From positions 124,001-188,000 of the forward strand of contig RBKR01000001.1 in assembly GCA_004835665.1 (NCBI GenBank): 64,000 nucleotides of DNA. The letters run 5' to 3'. Positions 43,543-55,986 of the stretch are shown in pieces (within the stretch, counting starts at the first letter, position 1; each line of letters begins with the position of its first letter). The notes beneath the pieces were generated by a model that saw nothing but the letters and a program-made list of their open reading frames with translations, was not told the origin of the DNA and did not search any database. The stretch comes from Phoma sp. XZ068 (lineage: Eukaryota > Ascomycota > Dothideomycetes > Pleosporales > Didymellaceae). The translations under genes were made by a program, and so were the position numbers.

Positions 43543-43978
43543 GGTCGATGTTGCGAAATTGGGTTGATACCGCTGTTTAGAGACTGTAAGTATAGCGTGG
43601 GGTTGTAATGAGGCTTCTATCGCTGCACCTGCCATTACCGCCATTCCGGTTGGTCTCAGTACGAAGAACGCCACCCAATCCTTCGGTGTTGGCACCCTGG
43701 CGATCGGGTTGCCCAGGTAATTCAGTATGTGGTCTTCGACGGCGACATCCACGCTTCTGATCGGACGACGGCACATGTCAGAACTTCACTTCATCCAGAG
43801 TGTATAGATACTTCGTTAGATATGTGTCACGGGCAAGTGTTAATTAGGGAATTCGGCAAACAGAGCAAAACCTTTGAATTGCAGCGGTGGCTATGCTGAT
43901 CCTATTTGAAGCGGTAGAATAAGCATGCAGAACCCACGTGGACGAATCCTGACCTGAGTTCCGGTCGAAACAGCCAGC

Positions 43979-45594
43979 CTACAACACGAAGCGAAAGTCC
44001 GGGTGCTCATCACCCAACTCCTTCATACTCTCCTCCAACACTTCCGGCAGTTCAGCCCTCCTCTGGTCCCGCTTCTTGTTCTCCCACTGGCAGCCGAGCC
44101 ACGTAATGGTAGCAGCCAATGCTCCCATGCACGCCAGGCCAAGTCCGGTGCTGAATCCAGTGTGAAACTTCGGTGCCTCCTTGAATAGGAAGACATTTGA
44201 GCTAACGAACGCACCGGCAGTACCGAAATTGATAATGGCGGCAATGGCCACAGCGCGCTTATATCCACTTCCGGTGTTCATGGACACCCAGATGATCGAG
44301 ATCGGCATCGCAAGGTAGCAACCACAAGCAATGAAGAACATACCCATATAGCGTACCTTCGGGTTTCCGGGGTGGACAATCTCGACTACAAGGCCGGATG
44401 CCAGAACAGCCCAACCGAGGATGTAGAAGTAGTAGCGGCGGTTCAAATACTCGCTCATGTATGCGAAGACTACAGAGAAGACGGCGCCGACGAGGTAAAC
44501 GGGGATGGTGTGAACTTGTGCTTGTGTGGCGGTGTATCCGAGGCCCTTCAGGATTGTCGGCTGGAAGTTGGCAAGCGAATTGGCGTTCTCAGTAACTCCA
44601 AGGTTCATAGCAACGCTGCATCTTGTGTCAGCCTTGTTCTGTAGTAGGTGCTTGATTTCACTTACCCAGTCCAGATTTTCCAGTCTTTCAGATAATGTAG
44701 AGCCTTCTTGAAGCTAATATCATCATCAGCTACATGCCCTCCATCCGCTTTGACGCGAGCTAGCATGAGTGCCTTGTCCTCCGGTGCCAGGAAGGTACAG
44801 TTCTCTGGGAACGGAGGCACGACTGGCCAGCATGCAACACTGACGAAGATGGTGATGCAGCCTTCGATGATGAAGATCCTGTCACGACGTGAGACGAGGC
44901 CTTGACAGTGCGGTGTAAGAATATACTGACCATCTCCAGGCGCCGTAACCGGCAGTACCGTCCATCTTTGCGATCAACGATGAAAGGAAGCCATTAATAG
45001 CTCCCGCGATGATACCCGCTGTACAGAAGAACACGAACCGAGTCAAATACTCCTTCTTGGTGTAGTACGCTCCAATCAGATATGCAGCACCCGAGATATA
45101 CGCAGCCTCGGCCATCCCTTCCAGCAGACGGCACACTACCAGCTGCTCCCAGCGCTTGACCAGACCGCAGCCGATCACGGTGATGCCCCAAGTGAACATC
45201 ATCACGCAAAGACTTTTCGGACCATACTTCTTGAAAGCGATTTGCAACGGGATGCCAGCGACCAGGTAGCCAAGGTTGAAGACCCAGACACAAATGTTGA
45301 AGCGTTGGCCGATGAGGTTGAGCTCCTTTTCCATGCCCTGGATTTTGGCATTTCCAATGTTGGCTCTGATCAGCACGTTAGCACGGTCAGCGATCAGCAG
45401 ATGAGATCGACGAACCGATCGATAAAGTTGACAAGGTAGAGAATCCATAGCACTGGCAGGATCCTCAGATCAAGCTTGCGTAACAAGCGACTCTCTGCTG
45501 CACGGTCGAATGGAGCCTCAACACTTGAAGATGCCTGTGAGGCAGTTGAATCCTTTACGAAGGCCCCCTTCTCGGCAGCATTCGAGTCGGCCAT
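43979..45594 (-). CDS. MFS transporter, anion:cation symporter (Dal5-like) family
   Basis: Four exons (45594-45416, 45365-44931, 44878-44666, 44615-43979) give about 487 residues; the three introns are 50-52 bp. The first helix reads LPVLWILYLVNFIDRANIGN, the family hallmark. LGYLVAGIPLQIAFKKYGPK, then RLLEGMAEAAYISGA and GAWRWIFIIEGCITIF follow. This family imports allantoate, nicotinate, pantothenate and other small organic anions across the plasma membrane. The substrate cannot be read from sequence. Neighbours on the minus side are a dead SDR gene, so a former catabolic cluster is possible. Confidence 0.88.
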
Positions 45595-46873
45595 TTTGGA
45601 GGGCGGATAGGTAGAGGCTGGAAATCCGATGTGGAGTGATCCAGTTGTCTAAAGTTATAAATTGCAGCTGACTGGCATTTAGATGGAAACACCACAGCTG
45701 CGGCGCAGATATATTTCCCGAAGGCGTCCCAACCACGGAGACTTATTAGAGAGCCTTGTAGGCCACGCGATGGAAGATTGCATGATTAAACTATTGGCGG
45801 GCCAGATGCATCCATCAGGTTCCAGTTGTGGTGCCATGCAGCAAGCCTTGGACCATCGCATGCTCCGACTGCAGGGACGCGAGGCCGTAAAACCCCCGTT
45901 GAGGTCGAATCTTGTCGAAGGATTGTCGGTCAGGGCGGCTTCATCCCACGCGACAGGGTCTATCGGGCCTTTCCGTGAGGTTGGAAACAGTTGCTCACCC
46001 TGGTCGAGCTCCTACCTGTGCAGCGTTACGTTGCAGTCTAACAGGCTCGGGATGTATGTGCACAACTCCCCGCAACCGTGTCCGATGTGTTAGCCTTGTC
46101 AGCCTATCGCTAAGGAATCCAAGACGGCGATGTATGAGGTTTAAGCTTCATCCCGCCTCACCCCTGTCAGTACCAGATCTCCAGGCCCGTAACGGACCCT
46201 GCGATCCTTCGGCAAGCAGTTCCATCCATCGCTACGAAATCATTCAAGCTTCGTCGGCCGTACTTGCACAAGACATGGCGGCAGGATGCACGAGCGCAAA
46301 CTGAATGCACGAAAATTTGCAGCAGGGGAAAGGTAACAAACTTCTTGCCCAGTCACATAACTCATGATGCTGGAAATATGCGAAGACTACAACCCCTATT
46401 TTGTATGGATAGTGTGTTGTGTGGTCGAGCCACCATCACGTAATGACCTGTCTGTGACTTTCTGCTTTCTTGAAATCCGAAAAAAGACTGCTACATACCT
46501 ATCGAGCACATACAATAGTATACTATTGCTGTACTTCAGCTGCCAATCGGCGGCGAGTACTGCCTGATCTTCGGCATACTGGCCGGAAAGACAAGATGTC
46601 TCGGGTTTGAAGGATCAAGCTCACGCCATCAGTACTGGGAGACGCGGTTATATGGACGGAATGACCTCGGTGCCATCGAAATGAGCTCGTGCTGCTCAGA
46701 CGCCTGTGATGGATTTGAGGAGAAAACGCACGGATTGTCACCGTCTCGAACAAGACGTTACGATATGCGTTGAAGAGTAAAGTTTGAATAACTAGAGTCT
46801 TCGTCTACAATGTTGACTTTGTAAGTGTGAGCTACAGCATCCACTTTTGACCTGTCACACTGTCGATAACAAG
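45595..46873. other. intergenic, no gene recognised
   Basis: Divergent promoter region between the MFS transporter and the 7TM protein. Frames of up to 136 codons (45683-46304, +) have unusual composition and no family features. Confidence 0.35.
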
Positions 46874-48199
46874 ATGTTGTTCCACGCATACGATGGGGAA
46901 CAACGAGACCTGCGATGGGTCTCCGTTTCTATGACCACGATAGCAACATTGTTGCTGCTCTGCAGACTGTCAGCGACGATTAAGAACAGAGGTTGGCTAG
47001 GCATAGAGGATGCACTGGTCATTGCAGCTAATGTAAGTATGAGATTTCTAGGTGTGGATAGTTAGCTGACGATGAAGGTGTTCCTCATAATCTTTACAGC
47101 AATGATTTACCAAGCAACTGTACATGGATTTGGGATGCGAGTTGCAGATATTCATCGAACAGGCGGGAACGTTCCAAAGGCCATGAAGGTACGTTAAACA
47201 CACATTGATTCACTTCATGATATAGTCCTGACATCTGGATGTAGTTCTTCTGGCTTACTCAGTCCTTCTACACCCTAACCAACGGATTCAATAAGATGGC
47301 ATTCCTAGCCTTGTACTATCGAATCTTCCCACTGCCGCGTTTTAGGGCAGCCTGCATGGTATTGATGGCCATATCAATCGCCTGGACGATATCATACGTG
47401 TTTGTTGTCATCTTCCAGTGCACACCAGTGCAGCGTGTATTCAACCGAGCGATACCTGGAACGTGTATCAGCTTCTTTTGGCATCGGTACGTTCAATACT
47501 TTCTCGAACCTGACATAAGTGGAGCGTAGAGAACAACAAAACTGATGGTATCATAGCTGGACGAACGCCATATCCAATCTCCTTACCGACATAGCCATCT
47601 TCGTCCTTCCTCTACCGGTGATTGTCAGACTCAACATGTCCATTGGTTCGCGCATCGGCCTGGTCGTGCTGTTCTGCATGGGATTCTTCATCTGCCTGAC
47701 AACGGCGATGCGCATGGCGACACTGCCTCTCACACTCAGAGCCAGAGAACCCACATGGGAATCTGCACCAACCAATCTCTGGAGTTACATTGAGTCTGCT
47801 ACAGGCGTTATATGTGCCTGTCTGATCAGTCTCAGGCAGAGCATTGGTACACTATGGCCTAAGAGGTGGCGGAGTCGCAAGGGAACTGCCTCAGCACAGT
47901 ACCGCTACGGGGGGAGTGGTGGCCCGAGTAGGGATGGACTAGGAGGTTCACGGCCACGAGGAGGTCTAGAGAGTGGCAGCGGGGGGCATTATCGCATGAG
48001 CGGTGTCACGGCGTCAAAGAAAGGTGTTCGAGAGACGTACGCGTCAATCAGTCCAAGCGAAAGCCAGGAACAGATTATTGGAGGCACGAAGACAGAGGCA
48101 CACGTCACAACAAATACGACTGGCCGCGTGAGCGACAGTGACGACTTGGATATGCAGGGGATCAAGGTGACCACTAACGTTCAGGTGGTACGAGGTTGA
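46874..48199 (+). CDS. fungal rhodopsin-domain 7TM protein (PTH11-like, without CFEM)
   Basis: Four exons (46874-47032, 47078-47188, 47245-47486, 47557-48199), about 384 residues. Seven hydrophobic segments run from about residue 15 to 270. Family marks are GIEDALVIAAN, ATVHGFGMRVADI, FNKMAFLALYYRIFP, FQCTPVQRVFN and the LPLPVIVRLNMSIGSRIGL segment. The remaining 110 residues form a Gly/Ser-rich cytosolic tail. Members are often called integral membrane or PTH11-like proteins; receptor function is proven for only a few. No extracellular CFEM domain precedes the helices. Confidence 0.88.
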
Positions 48200-48578
48200 C
48201 ATCAAATTTTGGTAGCAAATTATCAATATCAACGGTCTTTTAGTGGGGTCTTACATAGCGCAGTCCGATTAAAAGAGATGAACAGTTCAAGTTTAGAATG
48301 AGAGAAGAATCCCCGTGTAAGCCTTACCTAACTTTTCGGCGTTGTAATTTTCCGCGGCGGTCCTCCGGTTGAATTCCTGATGCGCAGTGTGGGGCCGATG
48401 TGCATGGTAACCTCACGCCATTTCAGACCAGGCCACCTGCACGCACCTGCAGCGTAGGAAACGATACGCCTGGGCGCTCGCTTCCCAGACGCTTGATATT
48501 AAGACCCATTCTTCGAGGAGATGCGGTCACAGCGCGAATAATTGCAACAAAAGAATTGTACACAATATCGCCGTCAAG

Positions 48579-49969
48579 ATGGCCATTCCACAACCCTCAT
48601 ATGAGGCCCCAAGCATCGCCATCGTCGGTGGCGGCATTGCCGGCGTTACTCTCACCATAGCCCTACTGAAACACTGTCCTCGCTTGCGCGTCACACTTTA
48701 TGAATCCGCTTCAGCATTTGGTGAGATCGGAGCAGGTGTCGGCTTCCAGCCCGTAATGGTCCAGACCATGGGTCTGATCGATCCGCGTATTGCTGCCGCG
48801 TTCGAAAAGTGCATCCAAGGAAACGAAGAGACAGACCCACCTGTTTGGTTTACGGTACGAGTTGGTGATCAGAGAAAAAAGGGTGTTGCTGCTGGAGCGG
48901 AGGTCTTCAAAATACCCGGAAGAAGTGGGCCGAGGGGTGGTGTTCACCGAGCACACTTTCTGGCGGAGCTGGTGAAGTTGATTCCAGACGGTATCGCACA
49001 ATTCCAGAAGAGGTTGGTTGATATTACGAAAGCCAATGATACCTCAGGTACGTTGCACAATTACCTTGCCCACCTACGTCCTAGGTCTGACTTTTCTTTG
49101 AAGACGATGCTGTGCTGCACTTTGCAGATGGGACAACTGCTCAGCACACCGCAGTCCTTGGCTGTGACGGTATCAAGTCGCGTGTACGGCCTATTGTTCT
49201 CGGCCAAACTGATTCAGCAGCCGCGGTCTTCTCTGGCAAATATGCATATCGGGGTCTGGTTCCGATGGATAAGGCCGACGAGATTCTAGGCGGACATGAA
49301 TCAAAAACACCACAGCTATACCTTGGGTACCATGGACATGTACTGACATTCCCTATTGCCAACGGCAAAATTTTGAACGGTATGTGTCCAGTTCTTTCCT
49401 GTTCGCTGTCCACTAACTTAGCAGTGGTGGCTTTCTCCTCGCGGTCAACCTGGGACAACTCCAACTGGGTTGTTCAGACATCCCGTGAAGATATGCTCAA
49501 AGACTATGAGCATTGGGGCCCGAAGGTTTGCGAGCTTATGGCCAATGTACAGTCTCCTGATATTTGGGCACTCTTCGATCATCCACCCGCTTCGGTGTTT
49601 TACCGCTCGGACCCTCTCGTATGCCTGGTCGGCGATGCGGCTCATGCTTCTACTCCGCACCAGGGCGCCGGTGCGGGCATGGGCATAGAAGATGTGTACA
49701 TATTGAGCCAGGTCCTCTCCACGTGCAGCTCGAAACAGAACCTCAAGATCGCCTTTCAAGCTTATGATGCGGCGAGAAGGCCAAGAAGCCAACAGATGGT
49801 GAAAACGAGTAGAGAAGCAGGTATGCTGTGGGACTTTGAAGGGGAAGGCGTGGGCGATGACTTGGAGGCTTTAGAGCGGAATGCGACGACGAGGATGGGT
49901 TGGATTTGGGATCACGATATCAGCGTGGATCTGAAGCATGCGGAGGAGATAGTTGCGAAATTTTCATAG
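48579..49969 (+). CDS. FAD-dependent monooxygenase, salicylate hydroxylase-like
   Basis: Three exons (48579-49047, 49104-49379, 49425-49969), about 429 residues; introns are 56 and 45 bp. The FAD-binding GxGxxG is G17-G19-G22 in IAIVGGGIAG. The DG motif is in VLGCDGIKSRVR, and the second FAD motif GDAAHAS starts at G318, followed by PHQGAGAGMGIED. These define class A flavoprotein hydroxylases, which use NAD(P)H and O2 to hydroxylate aromatic or polyketide substrates. There is no membrane anchor, so it is probably cytosolic. It could serve aromatic catabolism or secondary metabolism; the context does not decide. Confidence 0.9.
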
Positions 49970-51330
49970 GGTCAGGAATAAGAATAGATCAATGTTCGAT
50001 TTGACAGTTATGCTACCGGTAAGTTGAATACATTATCAGAGGGTGTACTCGTGTGGCATTGTCGTTGCTTTAGCTTTAGGTAGACATAACGGAATGCAAT
50101 TACTACAAACCGGTGGCCTTCCCTTCTTCACGTGCTCTAATACTCGCTCTTCTCTCACTCTATCTTATCATATTCCACGAAATCATGTCACAAGCCATCT
50201 TAAGCCGAAGGCCCGAACCCCAAGACTAGTGTATTTTTCATTGTACCCAAGATTCGATGTTGCTCTGCTTATGCCCACTCTCCATCATGACTAACTCCAC
50301 ATAGTCACGCTTGGTTCGTCGCTAGGGAAGTTGCACAATGGCTTTTACAACGCTGCGGTCGACGATGTTTCGGTAATCATCGCTAGGATTTTGGTATCTT
50401 GTATTGACTATCCTCTATACAACTAGCAGTGAACTGGTAAGGAACCGAACGGCTTTCTGGATTGACTCAAAACCTGGAAATCTCGGTGGCTCCTAAAGTC
50501 CAATCGTGCTATTGAAGTGCAAAACGCTAATCTCGCGCATGAGCTGGAGACTCACACAATATATCGTTTAGTTGGAGGACCGCAATAGCGGCTGTTAGAC
50601 ACGTGCAGCAGATCTCGTTAAACGGCTACTGATAAGTTGAAAGGCACCAGCGTCCAAGGCTTCCAGCGGCGGAGGAAAGATGTCTAACAAAGTGCTGCGT
50701 CCATTCTGGACTGCATCAATGCGTGCATCGCAGACAAGGAACTGCTGTCTGATGCTTACTTAATGGCAAGATCAACCTCGACCGAGGTAAAGGAATCGAA
50801 TGCAAATTTTCGTCACAGACACCAAAGACAGCATATAGTCAATAGTTATCTTACTTGAAGGTACCCAGAATCATGGAATCCCACATAATCTCAACGATTG
50901 GTTTTGTCTCGCATTTGCAGCTGTAAGTAGGCAAGCCTAGTGTACACAGCCTTGTTGCCCGTTTCAGGAACCGATTTATTCTCCGTAGGTTCTTGGCAAT
51001 GTAGTACAACGCTCATAGCTCTACGTGCGCTGACTGGTATGCGAGGATCGTGGCTGCAAGCCACAGCGGCTGAACTCCGCAGGTCATCTCTTGCAATGGC
51101 TTGTATTCGCCTAGCTGTGTAGGAACGGAAATTATCTTCAACCTCAGCCCGGATTTCGACTATGAAAAACTCATTTCAGACCTTGTAACAGCACGCCAGA
51201 ATGCCTTGCTCCATAGAAAAATGAGCTGGATACAAAGTTGGGGGCGATTCACTTATCAGTACAAGGGCAGCGCGTTTACTGCGCTCAGTCCCTACGCAGA
51301 ACACCCTCCATTTAATTCACAACCTTCGTC
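49970..51330. other. intergenic with faint coding traces
   Basis: No intact gene was found. At about 50465-50570 (+) a frame reads KTWKSRWLLKSNRAIEVQNA before a stop, and around 50690-50775 another reads SAASILDCINACIADKELL. These may be fragments of a decayed gene or element. They are too short to classify. Confidence 0.3.
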
Positions 51331-52339
51331 ATGAAAGCATCTTTGTTTACTCTGCTGCTGCTGTGCACTCAAAATGTGAGTGCAAAAGTTGGAGGTAGCT
51401 GCACGTACAACGGAGTCAGGGGCACCTGCCAAAAGTCCGGTGATTGTCGCAATGGTATGACGCTGTGTGTTTCATGGTAATGATTTTAGCTAATACACCT
51501 TGAAAGCGTTCACGGTGACTGGTACTTGTCCGAACGATCCAGCAGACGTCAAGTGCTGCATCACGAAACAATGTACAAATACCGCTGGCAAAGGAGGCGT
51601 ATGCCTGAACAATCCCAGTACGATCAACAAGTGCGACGCATCCTTTGTCAAGAACCGTTGCCCAGGCCCGAACGACGTGCAGTGCTGTGTCTTCGACACC
51701 CCACCAACCAACCCTGGGCCAGGCAGTCAGATCGATGTAAACTTCTGGATCAAGTCATTCATCCCGTTGAACTTCGAAGATGTCACCCACCCATGGCCGA
51801 AGCATCCTGGCAAGACTATAATTAATGGGCTCCCATTTGGTGGCTGTTTTGTCACGGATCAGCGTAGTTTCAGCAGCTCCCGTGATGCATCGGCGCGTAT
51901 GCACTCAGGAGCCTACGTCAAGATCAACGCAATTGCCTGGGACTGGTCGCAGACGCATCATTGTGGCCAGACAGACAAGGTCGACTGCGACGACGGAAAA
52001 AACGAAGACCAGAAGACTGCGAAGACTGACGACATGAAGTTCTCTCTGATATCCGGCTCGACGAGCAAAGTCGTACTAAAGTACAAGGGTAGCGCAGGGA
52101 ACCCGCTCGTCTTTGCTGCACCGAAGATCGACATGGAAGGTACACTAACCGTTGATAGGGCTGGTAAGTTCATCGAGTACGTTGGAAAAGTAGATGATTT
52201 CCCAGCTTTCGAAGCGTATGTTTCGGTCAATGGTAGGGGTCCATTCAAGATTGCGAGCACGGGGCCAAAACCCGGTTCTGGTCCGACAAATCTGATAGGC
52301 GGTGCGAACAGAAGCTTCCGTGGAAAGGTATCCATCTGA
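51331..52339 (+). CDS. secreted DUF3238-like protein
   Basis: Two exons (51331-51454 and 51507-52339), about 318 residues. A clear signal peptide (MKASLFTLLLLCTQNVSA) is followed by a Cys-rich N-terminal part (GSCTYNGVRGTCQKSGDC, VKCCITKQC, VQCCVFD). This order resembles the Cys-rich segment in secreted fungal lysozyme- and hydrolase-like proteins. The main domain starts NFWIKSFIPLNFEDVTHPWP and continues GGCFVTDQRSFSSS, as in DUF3238 proteins, whose function is unknown. It should be extracellular with several disulphides. The short Cys-rich domain may bind wall polymer; this is inference. Confidence 0.75.
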
Positions 52340-52622
52340 GCTATGTGTTGGTGAAGTAGCGCATGTACAATAGGTCTTGAGTAGCCTCTAGTAACCACTC
52401 TTTGTTTCTCTCGTATTCCAACCGCTGTGTTTCATTCAGGTTCTGGGTGATCAGACTCTCGATGCTGCCGACTGGCCAATCATAACGGCTTCGAAGGTGG
52501 GGTACTGCCGCTAGGAGAAAGTCAAGTCCGGTCGCGCAGGAAGAAAGGACCGTTAATTCTACCCTGCCCTGTCAAGCGCCCACACAATAATGGTCAGTGA
52601 CAGACCTTCCAAGACATACTAG

Positions 52623-53518
52623 GTAGATGCTGATCAATGCAAGGACGAGGCTAGTAGCTTCCATCCAATTGCTTGCGAATCCTGTCGCAATAAGAAATCA
52701 AAGGTACTTGACCTAAGCAAAGTCGTGTCCATCGGTTGCTTACTTTATTGTAGTGTGATCGTGATATGTGCGTCTTCCCCCTCTTTCCAACAAATCCTAT
52801 TCTCAACGACATGTAGCCCAATTTGTTCGCAATGTGCCACTGCCGGTGTGGTCTGCCGGTATCCGCCAATCAACAAAAGGTAGGTAGGGCTAGCGCTACT
52901 TGATGAAATTCAGGCTGAGAAATTTACAGAGGGATCCCATCCGGTTATGTCTCATTCATTGAGCAACGGCTTATCGAGACGGAGATCCTGGTTCTCGAAC
53001 TCTTATCGGCCATCCAAGAGTCGGGCATTTCAATGGAACGACATCGCTTGTCCGATGGCCAGCGTCGACAGTTTGCAGATGTTGCACAGAAGCAGTCAAA
53101 ATCTGAGAAGATTGAGGAGTGGAAGATGCTGCCGCTTGGGAGTGACAGGCAAAAGCAGGCTTGGTGGTCCAAGAAAGGAGAAATTGTTGCTAAACTCAGC
53201 CAATTTTCAGGTAAGCAGCTTGATATGGACATAGATGTCGGCCCATCATCTTTACCTGCATTGTTTGAGGACCGACGATTAGTCGAGAGTGTGGCTTCAC
53301 CAGCTCAGGCTACCTCACAATCTCGTACGTTCGCCGTCAGCCCATTGCCAGATAGCCCAGGGCCTGTAGACCACAGTGCTGTGATCGCTACTGAAACCAG
53401 GCCCTCAGAGACAGACGAGGGTACCAGTACGCCCTCCTTGTCTCTAGGAACTCCAGGAGAGATGAGCCCACCAGCATCTCGTGGTGCAGCAGTAGATAGA
53501 TGGCGGAAGTACTTTTGA
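52623..53518 (+). CDS. short Zn2Cys6 transcription factor, 5' end undetermined
   Basis: Exons at about 52623-52703, 52754-52767, 52817-52879 and 52930-53518 rebuild a zinc cluster: CESCRNKKSK joined to CDRDI, then PICSQCATAGVVC (C-x2-C-x6-C-x6-C-x2-C-x6-C). The cluster is spread over three exons separated by introns of about 50 bp. GIPSGYVSFIEQRLIETEIL follows directly, probably a helical dimerisation segment. The protein ends in a Pro/Ser/Thr-rich tail and RWRKYF, with no fungal_trans domain. An in-frame stop lies just before 52623 and no ATG fits, so the start must be in an upstream exon not resolved here. It is a likely DNA-binding regulator. Confidence 0.75.
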
Positions 53519-53787
53519 GGCACAGCTCAATCTATTGTAGTAATGATAAGGATATAGACATGGTCCTTGATTGATAATCGCCCATTGTGGATGGTGTTCG
53601 TAGACGATTCGGCAAGACGCCACATTACGCGCTAAAGAGAAGTGGGGCACTTAGCGTGGCAGGTCATCGTCGTAACTCTTCACTCCACTTCCATCTGAGG
53701 CACTCCTTTCAGCTGCGTTCCCATCACCGATGACTATGCCCAGATGGCTTTCGTCACTCACATCAATTCTAGAAGCAAAAAGTCGTG

Positions 53788-55933
53788 ATGTCCGACGCGT
53801 TGGCTGGCACCAAGAGGCGACGAGCTCGCGATGAACTTGGAGATCCAGGGGTTGATTCGCCGGATGCTGATGCCGCAGAAGCCAGGAAGCGCAGAGCATT
53901 CCTTCATACCATGGGCCAGCAGCTTCGTGAGTTTGGAAATGAGGGAGTGAGTCCACAGGATCAGTCTCGCAACACCTTTCCCAGCCCAGGATGTCGACCT
54001 GCGTCACGGGCAGCGGATTCGGCATTTTCACAAGCTGCTGCTCACCCACAGGATGAAGCCGCACCTGGTGAAGACGATCAACTGCCCGCAGGTGCTGCGC
54101 ACAGTTCTTCAAGGTGGCTCTGGCGGACGAGCGAAGTACGAACTGACAGCATGGGAGGTTCGAGACTGCCTGTGACTTTTGAAGATCTTCTGGAATGGAG
54201 CCAGAGCTATTTCGACCACTGGCACCCTTCTTTTCCCTTCCTTCATGCACCAGCTTTGTTGGAGCATTTCCGGGAAGCGGCACAGGCAGGTGCAGGTGCT
54301 ACGCATTCAACAGCATCGAAGAAGCTCGAGCATGTTATACTACGTTCTGTCGTGTCCATATCCACCATGGACAGGAGACAAATGACACAGGCCCCAAGAG
54401 CTTTACCGGCGGCCTTTGTGTTCCACACTTTCAACGATGCTATCAATAGCGTACAGCTGGTGTTGACTGAGGAGAGTTCGATCCTTTCACTCCAAGCCCT
54501 TGTCAGCGTTCAGCTCTTCCTTGTATCCATGCACCGATATAATGCCGCATCAAGGTTGCAAGGTATAGCTGCACATCTAGCATTTCAGCTTGGCCTTTAC
54601 AAATGTCCATCCCGCACTGGGTCATCATCAGATAAAGAAGCCGAACTACGAAAGCGCTTGTTTTGGTCTGTCTTTTGCATTGATCGATACATATCCATTC
54701 GGCTTGGTAACCCGAGCGTAATATCGGCGGACGATGTCGATGTTTGCTACCCGCAATGCGAACGCCATGTCCACATTCCTGGCAGCGATACAGGTATGTG
54801 CCTACATAATCAGACATTATGCACGAGCTAAAAGCGCATCAGAACACGATGACAGACTCGACCTTATTGACTTCCTCGCACGACATGCCACCATTCGCGG
54901 CTCTATTATGAAGCTTCGGAACAAGACAGCTGTCAACCGTGAATGTCAGGACGATCGTCAAGCTTTGATGGTCGAAACCGAGCACGCCAAATGGTGGACC
55001 ACGGTTGATGAACACCTCTCTGATTCTGAGCTTGTGCAAAGTATTGCCAAGCCACATCAAGTGACGTTGATCGTCCTCCGATTCGAGACTATACTTGCAT
55101 TGCACAGGTCCGTTCTGGGGGACCCAAAGCACGATACTGTGTTCAATGCGGCTCTGCAGCGATGCATTACTGCCTCTCGATCTATCATCAACACTCTACA
55201 CAAAGCACTTAAAGGGTTCGGCGCTTTTGATGGCTCCCCCGGACAACATGGCTATGAAAGGACGCCACTTCTTTGGCCTTCTTTCACTTGGGCACTTTGG
55301 ATGAGCACGTTCATCGTAATCTTCGCCGCTACTGAGAACCAGCTTTCTCACAAAATTGCCTTTGGGCTCGCAGATCGAAGCATCGAAGTGCTACAGCATA
55401 TTGCGCTTCGAGGTACTAGTTGGCCTGAGTCGTGCATCGTTGCCATCAAGAACCTCGTCGCACGGCTTAGACGGTCACGCGATCAATACACAAGCGTACC
55501 ACGATCAGAAGCAGTTGAAGCGCGAAGTTCGAAGGACCTGGTGGCTCCTGCCCTCTCTCGACCTCCCCAACAGGCTCAGTATCCTTCAAACCATCTTCCA
55601 AGCTCGTATAGCACAAGCCAGAACCAAGAGTCTCAACACGTCGCGTCCAACGCCACTGTACCCGCGAGGCTACCTGGAGGAGACCATTCTCAAATTGTTT
55701 ATAGCACATTTGAGCCAAACAACATCGATCAGTCAGGTACTGCGTTTAACAACGGATCATACCAAGGCCCTTTCATGGCCGCAGGCAATTATCTCGGTGG
55801 TTCAGGCGATTTTCTAGGAATAGCTCAACAATCCTCTGATATACCACGACCACACGAAGACATCACGCAGCTTTTCAGCAGCGAAGACATGACCTGGTGG
55901 ATGGGTGCTGATCTTCGGTTTGAGGGAATCTGA
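53788..55933 (+). CDS. fungal_trans-domain regulator with an apparent frameshift
   Basis: Two overlapping frames form one regulator: 53788 to about 54780, and from about 54760 to 55933. The first contains a basic RRRARDELG/EARKRRAF region and the fungal_trans signature (YFDHWHPSFPFLHAPALLEH, AFQLGLYKCP, KRLFWSVFCIDRYISIRLG). The second resumes with STFLAAIQVCAYIIRHYARA and continues to a WWMGADLRF end. A one-base change near 54735-54790 would explain the switch; a 43-bp GT-AG intron at about 54742-54784 is also formally possible. No Zn2Cys6 cluster is seen at the N-terminus. The gene is tail-to-tail with the aldolase, 53 bp apart. Confidence 0.65.
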
Positions 55934-55986
55934 AGAATTATTCTAATACTGAATTCGAAAGTTCACTACATCTATCTACAGAACCC

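Noticed and set aside
45683..46304. Two overlapping + strand frames of 130-136 codons
   Set aside because: Unusual composition rich in Arg, Cys and Ser, no domain; likely chance frames in a divergent promoter.
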